Below, piece after piece: positions 42,764 to 47,449 of a DNA stretch of 47,449 bases. How positions within the stretch are numbered: position 1 is the first letter of the stretch; each line of letters opens with the position of its first letter. The notes beneath the pieces are model-generated. The model made no database searches, was not told the DNA's origin, and saw only the letters and a program-made list of their open reading frames with translations. The DNA comes from Rhodoferax sp. (GTDB lineage: Bacteria > Pseudomonadota > Gammaproteobacteria > Burkholderiales > Burkholderiaceae_C): positions 1-47,449 of the forward strand of contig NZ_JAMPXE010000005.1 in NCBI RefSeq assembly GCF_023701345.1, in the 5' to 3' direction. The position numbers were made by a program, and so were the translations under genes.

Positions 42764-43675
42764 GTGGATATTCGTCGACTCAAGTTTTTTATCGTGACCG
42801 CTGAAGAGCGCAATATCGGCCGGGCGGCAGAGCGCCTTCACATCACGCAGCCCCCCCTGACCCGGCACATCCAGTCGCTCGAAGATGAGCTTGGGGTGCA
42901 GTTGTTCAGACGCACGAGCTCAGGAGTGGAACTCACCCAGGCCGGCATGGCGCTGCTGACGCACGCCCAAAACATCAGCGCCCACGTCGAACTGGCAATC
43001 GAGCAGATCAAGCGCGTGGCAGCGGGCAAGGAAGGGCGGATCGACATCGGCATTTTTGGCTCGGCCATGCTCGATGTCATCCCCCGAATCCTGAGTTCAT
43101 TTTCTCTGGCATGCCCGCATGTCAACGTGGTGCTGCATAACGCGCCCAAAAACCGTCAACTCGAAGCCTTGCAGCAAGGGCGGATCATGATTGCCTTTGA
43201 CCGCTATTTCCGCCCGATGCCAGAACTGCAGTCGGAGCTGATCAGCCAGGAGCCGTTGTGGATTGCATTGAACCAGCGCAATCCTCTGGTGCAAAAGGCC
43301 AGCATCACTTTGGCGGACCTGAAAGCCGAGCCACTCATCGGCGAGCAGGACCAAAGTGTCTTCTTTGCCAGTCAGGAGTTGTTCCGGCTGCAAAACTTCA
43401 GCCCCTTGATCGTTCACAAGGCGGCCGACATGATTTCGGCCGTGGTCATGGTGTCAGGGGGGTTTGGCAGTGCGCTGGTGCCGGAGTCGGTGCTCAACCT
43501 GAAGTTGCCCGAGGTGGTGTTTCGGCCCCTGGCGCCTGACATCGCATCCACGGTGGACCTGCACTGCGTTTACCGCAAGGACGAAAAATCGCCGCTGCTG
43601 GCGGCCTTGCTGGCGTGTATCCGTGACTTCAAGTGCCAGCATCCGATACCTTCAGGGTATCGACACATGCCCTAA
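42764..43675 (+). CDS. LysR-family transcriptional regulator (divergent from uxaA)
   Basis: A 303-residue regulator starting at GTG (VDIRRLKFFIVTAEE), with GAGG about eight bases before. The HTH is NIGRAAERLHITQPPLTRHI, QSLEDELGVQLFRR. The effector domain from about 92 (RIDIGIFGSAMLDVIPRILS) is of the type found with hydroxy- and aromatic-acid LysR proteins. The frame is open 22 codons upstream, but those do not resemble LysR N-termini. It is divergent from uxaA and is its likely regulator; it could also affect the GH3 gene downstream, which begins 181 bp later. Confidence 0.9.
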   Translation: MDIRRLKFFIVTAEERNIGRAAERLHITQPPLTRHIQSLEDELGVQLFRRTSSGVELTQAGMALLTHAQNISAHVELAIEQIKRVAAGKEGRIDIGIFGSAMLDVIPRILSSFSLACPHVNVVLHNAPKNRQLEALQQGRIMIAFDRYFRPMPELQSELISQEPLWIALNQRNPLVQKASITLADLKAEPLIGEQDQSVFFASQELFRLQNFSPLIVHKAADMISAVVMVSGGFGSALVPESVLNLKLPEVVFRPLAPDIASTVDLHCVYRKDEKSPLLAALLACIRDFKCQHPIPSGYRHMP

Positions 43676-43856
43676 CAACATTGGACTGCAGCAAGCACCG
43701 CCACCTAGAATTTTTTTCGACATAGCGGTGAAAACCAGCCTGACCTCAACGGTCGGGCCTCTTCCCTCTTGTCAAAACCCCGTCAGGCGAGCCAGGTGGC
43801 ACAAGCCAACCCGGTGCGCAAGACGACCAATCTATTACAAAATTTGGAGACGAGAA

Positions 43857-46166
43857 ATGCATCAGATGTTAAGAACCAGAAAAACGGCAGTGGCCATTGC
43901 GGTTGGCGCGACCTTGATACTTGGCGCCTGCGGCGGCGGCGGTGAGGTGGTCGACACGGGGATCGACAACAGCATTGCCCAACCGGTGATCAATGTGCAG
44001 GTCAAGAGCGTTCTGACGGTTGAAGGCAAGCAGTTCAAGGACTCGAACGGCAATGGCCAGCTGGACAAATATGAAGATTGGCGCCGCAGCGTCGACCAGC
44101 GCGTTGACGACCTGGTGGGCAAAATGACGCTTGAGGAAAAAGTCGGCCTGATGCTGATCAACACGCTGAACTCTGATGCGGGCGGCGCGGTTTCCCAAAC
44201 GGCGTTCGACTACATCAACAAGCAAAAGATGAGCCGCTTTGTGTTTCGCAACGTGGTGACGGCGACGCCCACAGCGGGACAGGTCACCCCTGAGCAGGCG
44301 GCAAAGTTCACGAACGCCGTCCAGGCGATGACCGAAGCCACGCGCCTGGGCATTCCGGCGGTGTTCAAGTCGAACGCCCGCAACCATTACGAGAAAGACC
44401 CGCGCTTCGGCATCAGCGAGGCGGCGGGCGCCTTCACCGAATTCCCGAAGGAAGCGGGCCTGGCCTCGGCGTCGCTGGGCGCGGGCGACATGTCACTGAT
44501 GAAAAACTTTGCCACGGTCATGGGCGATGAGTGGAAATCCATTGGCCTGCGCGGCATGTACGGCTACATGGCCGACCTCTCGACCGAGCCGCGCTGGTAC
44601 CGCGTCCACGAAACCTTCACCGAGGATGCCGACCTGAACGCCAGCATCATGAAGACGCTGGTGCAAACCCTGCAGGGCCCCACGGTCAAGGATGGCACCT
44701 CGGTCAATCCGAACTCTGCCGTCGCGCTGACATTGAAGCATTTCCCCGGTGGCGGCCCGCAAGAGGGCGGCTTCGATCCGCACTACGCTCACGGCAAGAA
44801 TCAGGTTTATCCAGGCGGCAATTTCGGTTATCACCTCAAGCCGTTCATGGCAGCCATGGAAGCCGGCGTCTCGGCAGTCATGCCGTACTACGGCGTGCCA
44901 ATCAACGTGACCTATGAAGGCGTCACCTACGACCAGACCGGCATGGCTTTTTCGAAGCAAATTGTCACCGACCTGCTGCGCGGCAAACTCGGCTTCAAGG
45001 GCTATGTGAATTCCGACACCGGCATCATCAACGACCGTGCCTGGGGTCTGGAAAAGAATACCGTTGCGGAACGCGTTGCTGCAGCACTCAATGGCGGTAC
45101 GGAAACACTGTCGGGGTTCAGCACGAACAAGACCATCATGGATCTGGTCACGGCCGGTTTGGTCACTGAAGCCCGGGTCACCGAAGCCGCAAAGCGCCTG
45201 CTGAAAGAGCAGTTCCAACTGGGCCTGTTCGAGAACGCGTACGTCGATTCAAGCAAGGCGGCCGGCATCATCGGCAGCGATGCGAACCGCGTCGTGGGCA
45301 TGGACATTCAGCGTAAATCGATCGCGTTGCTGCAGAACCAGGATCAGGCTGCCGGCGGCAAGACCCTGCCACTGCAAGCCGGCGCCAAGGTCTACACCAT
45401 GGGCCTGGCCAAAGCCGATGTCGAGAAGTACGGCTACACCGTGACCGACGGGGAAAAGAATGCCGCCACCGGAGCGTCCTTGCCTACGGATGCCACCACC
45501 GGTGACGTCGTCGGACGCCCGAGCGCCGTCGGCAGCGACTATGCGGTGATCCGGGTGGAAGTGTCGAACAACAAGCTAGTGCCGGGCACCAACACCAGGT
45601 ACACCAGCACCTACAAGAGTGATGATCCTGCGACCGGCGGCCGCATCAACCCGGCCACCGGCAAGTCCTGGGGTTCCGAAGACCGTTGCGTTGCCAAAGC
45701 TGATTACTCGGTCGAGGATTCCACCAAGGCCTGTCTGGATAACGGTCTCGGATTCGGCGGCTCCTTCCCATGGGAAAACGGCATGATGTCGTTCACCGAG
45801 ATGGCCGCTGCGCAGTCGTGGAAAATCTCGCCATCGCTGGCCGACATCCAGAAGGTCATGCAGGAAGTGGGTGACCCGAAAAAGGTCGTGCTCAGCATCT
45901 ACTTCCGCCAGCCCTATGTTCTTGACGATGCCAGCGGGCTGAAGAATGCCGGCGCCATCGTGGCCGGCTTCGGCGTGAGCAACACCGCACTGTTGGACGT
46001 GCTGAGCGGCAAGGTGCTGGCCACGGGCGCGGCGTTCAAACCGCAAGGCAAGTTGCCGTTCGCCCTGGCCAACAACTCGAAGGCCATTGTCGACAACCAG
46101 CCTGACGTTCCGGGCTATCCGGCGAAGGACACGCTGTATCCGTTCGGCTTCGGTTTGAGCTACTAA
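43857..46166 (+). CDS. Glycoside hydrolase family 3 lipoprotein (beta-glycosidase)
   Basis: A 769-residue exported beta-glycosidase. The signal peptide ends in a lipobox (LILGAC, Cys25) followed by a Gly-rich linker, so it is probably anchored to a membrane facing the periplasm or outside. Residues 62-73 (DSNGNGQLDKYE) form an EF-hand-like calcium loop common in this GH3 group. The TIM-barrel domain holds LKHFPGGGPQEGG (Lys294-His295) and the likely nucleophile Asp387 in GYVNSDTGIINDRAWG. The (alpha/beta)6 domain ends with YFRQPYVLDDASGLKNAGAI and YPFGFGLSY. It lacks a fibronectin-III tail. The ATG after GGAGACGAGAA is the start. A partial decayed copy follows. Substrate, such as a gluco- or xylo-oligosaccharide, is not readable. 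Confidence 0.9.
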   Translation: MHQMLRTRKTAVAIAVGATLILGACGGGGEVVDTGIDNSIAQPVINVQVKSVLTVEGKQFKDSNGNGQLDKYEDWRRSVDQRVDDLVGKMTLEEKVGLMLINTLNSDAGGAVSQTAFDYINKQKMSRFVFRNVVTATPTAGQVTPEQAAKFTNAVQAMTEATRLGIPAVFKSNARNHYEKDPRFGISEAAGAFTEFPKEAGLASASLGAGDMSLMKNFATVMGDEWKSIGLRGMYGYMADLSTEPRWYRVHETFTEDADLNASIMKTLVQTLQGPTVKDGTSVNPNSAVALTLKHFPGGGPQEGGFDPHYAHGKNQVYPGGNFGYHLKPFMAAMEAGVSAVMPYYGVPINVTYEGVTYDQTGMAFSKQIVTDLLRGKLGFKGYVNSDTGIINDRAWGLEKNTVAERVAAALNGGTETLSGFSTNKTIMDLVTAGLVTEARVTEAAKRLLKEQFQLGLFENAYVDSSKAAGIIGSDANRVVGMDIQRKSIALLQNQDQAAGGKTLPLQAGAKVYTMGLAKADVEKYGYTVTDGEKNAATGASLPTDATTGDVVGRPSAVGSDYAVIRVEVSNNKLVPGTNTRYTSTYKSDDPATGGRINPATGKSWGSEDRCVAKADYSVEDSTKACLDNGLGFGGSFPWENGMMSFTEMAAAQSWKISPSLADIQKVMQEVGDPKKVVLSIYFRQPYVLDDASGLKNAGAIVAGFGVSNTALLDVLSGKVLATGAAFKPQGKLPFALANNSKAIVDNQPDVPGYPAKDTLYPFGFGLSY

Positions 46167-46395
46167 AAGGTGATCTGGCTGGCTCGACGCACCGGCGAAA
46201 ACTGGTGTGCCGAGCGGTCGCCAAGCCCGGGCCATTGCCGCGATGCTGGCAATAGTCTTCCGCCTGCAACCTACAACCTGATTGAGTTTTAGCTTTTATA
46301 ACCGCGTTCAAAAGGAGACATGCATGAACGCACATCGTGATATTTTTTCTTGGCCAGACCGGTAGCAATTGGGGTCGGTCTGCTGATTCGACAAC

Positions 46396-46709
46396 GGTGT
46401 CACTGGCCCCGGCACCCTCTTCGGCGGCGACCCGAAGAAGGTGGTCCCGCGCGTCTACTTCCGCGCACCGTTTGTCATGGACGACGCCAGCGGTCTGAAG
46501 AAGGCCGGCGCGATCCTGGTGACCGTCGGTGTCACCGATGTGGCCATGATGGACGTGCTCTCGGGCAAATTCAAAAGATGCCGTTTGCGTTACCCAAGAC
46601 CCAGAAGGCGGTGCAGGAACAGAAAACCGATGTGCCCGGCTTTGACGAAACAACCGACGGCGCACTCTACAAGTTTGGTCACGACCTGACCTATCGAGTT
46701 GCGTTGTGA
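46396..46709 (+). pseudogene. Decayed second GH3 gene, C-terminal remnant with frameshift
   Basis: The 685 bp between the GH3 stop and uxaC hold a relic. From 46396 one frame reads GVTGPGTLFGGDPKKVVPRV, then YFRAPFVMDDASGLKKAGAI and MMDVLSGKF; after about 46570 the homology continues in another frame as KMPFALPKTQKAVQEQKTDV, PGFDETTDGALYKFGHDLTY. Both parts align to the C-terminal end of the intact GH3 (GDPKKVV, DDASGL, VLSGKV, KLPFAL, LYPFGFGLSY) with many differences, so it is an older paralogue, not a recent duplicate. About ten residues are missing at the break. Upstream, an isolated start (ATG 46324, site AAGGAGACATGC) runs only 13 codons. No catalytic half remains. Confidence 0.75.
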
Positions 46710-46729
46710 ATGCTGCATTCCAAATAATC

Positions 46730-46766
46730 AAAACATTGTTTTAATTTTTATTGAAATCAGTTTCAA
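46730..46766. promoter_or_regulatory. Two palindromes upstream of uxaC (KdgR/UxuR-like operator candidates)
   Basis: AAAACATTGTTTT (46730-46742) is a perfect palindrome; TTGAAA-TCAG-TTTCAA (46751-46766) is a second. The latter resembles the TGAAA-N5-TTTCA dyad before uxaA. They lie about 86 to 122 bp upstream of the uxaC start, in an AT-rich stretch unlike the flanking coding DNA. Confidence 0.55.
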
Positions 46767-46851
46767 ATTGGTGTAGAGTCCGCACCTATCGATCACATCG
46801 ACTGTCGCTCATCCCGGTGACAGCCACACAAAAGAGACGGAGCAGCCCCCC

Positions 46852-47449
46852 ATGAAGCCATTTATGAACGCCGATTTCCTCTTGCCGGACGACTGCTCCA
46901 GGCGGTTGTTCCACGAGTACGCGGCCCAGATGCCGATCCTTGACTACCACTGCCACCTGCCACCTGCAGACATCGCCAGCAACGCCACCTTCAGCAACAT
47001 GGCCCATGCCTGGCTGGGTGGCGACCACTACAAATGGCGCGCCATGCGCTCCAATGGCGTGCCCGAGGCCGACATCACCGGCCACGAACCCGACTACGAC
47101 ACCTTTCTGGCCTGGGCCAGAACCGTGCCGCGCCTGGTCGGTAACCCGCTCTACCACTGGACGCACCTGGAGCTGCAGCGCTACTTCGGCATTCACGACG
47201 CCCTGTCGGAAAGAACCGCCCCGGCCATCTGGGAGGCCTGCAACACCCAGATCGTCACACCAGAATTCGGTGCCCGCTCGCTGCTGATGCGCATGAACGT
47301 GCGCGCTGTCGGCACCACCGACGACCCGGCTGATACGCTTGCGCACCATATCGCCTACGCCGCAGTGCGTCAAGCGGGTGAACCCGTGATGGTGCCCAGC
47401 TTCCGCCCCGACCGCGCGCTGGCCACCGATGACCTGGCTGTCTGGAAAA
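46852..47449 (+). CDS. uxaC: Uronate isomerase (glucuronate/galacturonate isomerase), 3' end outside window
   Basis: 199 codons are visible of a family of about 470. It begins MKPFMNADFLLPDDCSRRLF, with QMPILDYHCHLPP holding the HxH metal-type motif of the amidohydrolase-fold UxaC. SNMAHAWLGGDHYKWRAMRS, YHWTHLELQRYFGI and LLMRMNVRAVGTTDDPADTL follow, all characteristic. It interconverts D-glucuronate with D-fructuronate and D-galacturonate with D-tagaturonate, the first step of the hexuronate pathway whose third step is UxaA. The start ATG follows AAAAGAGACGGAG at a spacing of about 13 bases; homology supports it. Confidence 0.93.
   Translation, partial: MKPFMNADFLLPDDCSRRLFHEYAAQMPILDYHCHLPPADIASNATFSNMAHAWLGGDHYKWRAMRSNGVPEADITGHEPDYDTFLAWARTVPRLVGNPLYHWTHLELQRYFGIHDALSERTAPAIWEACNTQIVTPEFGARSLLMRMNVRAVGTTDDPADTLAHHIAYAAVRQAGEPVMVPSFRPDRALATDDLAVWK

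Noticed and set aside
46396-46709. Programmed frameshift in the second GH3
   Set aside because: About ten residues are missing at the break, there is no slippery sequence, and the N-terminal catalytic domain is absent, so decay is the better explanation.
1-47449. CRISPR array, tRNA or rRNA genes
   Set aside because: No regularly spaced repeats, no tRNA cloverleaf with a TTCGA arm and no rRNA sequence were recognised by eye; a covariance-model search was not possible.

Overview
The window looks like chromosomal DNA of a betaproteobacterium, most likely Comamonadaceae in the Rhodoferax/Polaromonas neighbourhood. This is inferred from the DUF4148 exported protein, the TRAP and Tct sugar-acid transporters, the high G+C of most genes and the REP-like palindromes; no rRNA or tRNA gene is present to confirm it. 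Almost the whole window is devoted to uptake and breakdown of plant-derived sugar acids.

Layout. (1) 1-2300: the right end of an IS1634-type insertion sequence that has cut a metallo-beta-lactamase-fold hydrolase, a DUF4148 protein, and two gene relics (VOC family, SSB-like). (2) 2299-12954: a self-contained catabolic island, lying between two copies of an SSB-like gene segment (103 bp identical direct repeats at 2179-2281 and 13053-13155). It encodes a RuBisCO-like protein (RLP), two different DUF1537 sugar-acid kinases, a zinc alcohol dehydrogenase, a TRAP transporter, a histidine phosphatase, an Asp/Glu-racemase-fold protein and a divergent LysR regulator. The middle block (about 4.9-9.1 kb) is clearly more AT-rich than the rest. 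(3) 13029-15453: housekeeping-type genes (SSB-like, thioesterase, M20 peptidase). (4) 15585-24247: a second TRAP transporter, a GntR/FCD regulator with repeated ACCATGGT palindromes, D-mannonate dehydratase, L-idonate/L-gulonate-type 5-dehydrogenase, KDG kinase, a rhodanese and a hexose-6-phosphate mutarotase. (5) 24262-27932: ene-reductase, class A penicillin-binding protein, glutaredoxin/GST-N protein. (6) 27932-40931: a galactarate/glucarate locus with glycerate kinase, GarR, GarL, GarD, three enolase-superfamily dehydratases (glucarate-like, talarate/galactarate, GudD), a TctCBA transporter and a FadR-type regulator. (7) 41001-47449: altronate dehydratase UxaA, a LysR regulator, a secreted GH3 lipoprotein glycosidase, a decayed GH3 copy and the start of uronate isomerase UxaC.

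How the genes work together. GH3 would release sugars outside the cytoplasm. UxaC and UxaA feed galacturonate or glucuronate, and ManD with IdnD feed mannonate, gulonate or idonate, towards 2-keto-3-deoxygluconate, which KdgK phosphorylates. Glucarate, galactarate and talarate enter through TctCBA, are dehydrated by GarD, GudD or TalrD, cleaved by GarL, reduced by GarR and phosphorylated by the glycerate kinase. The fructuronate/tagaturonate reductases and the KDPG aldolase are not in the window. The RLP island appears to be a separate route for a short or branched sugar acid; its component set matches neither the standard OtnK/OtnC tetronate pathway nor a complete apionate pathway, and it is the best candidate here for an undescribed system.
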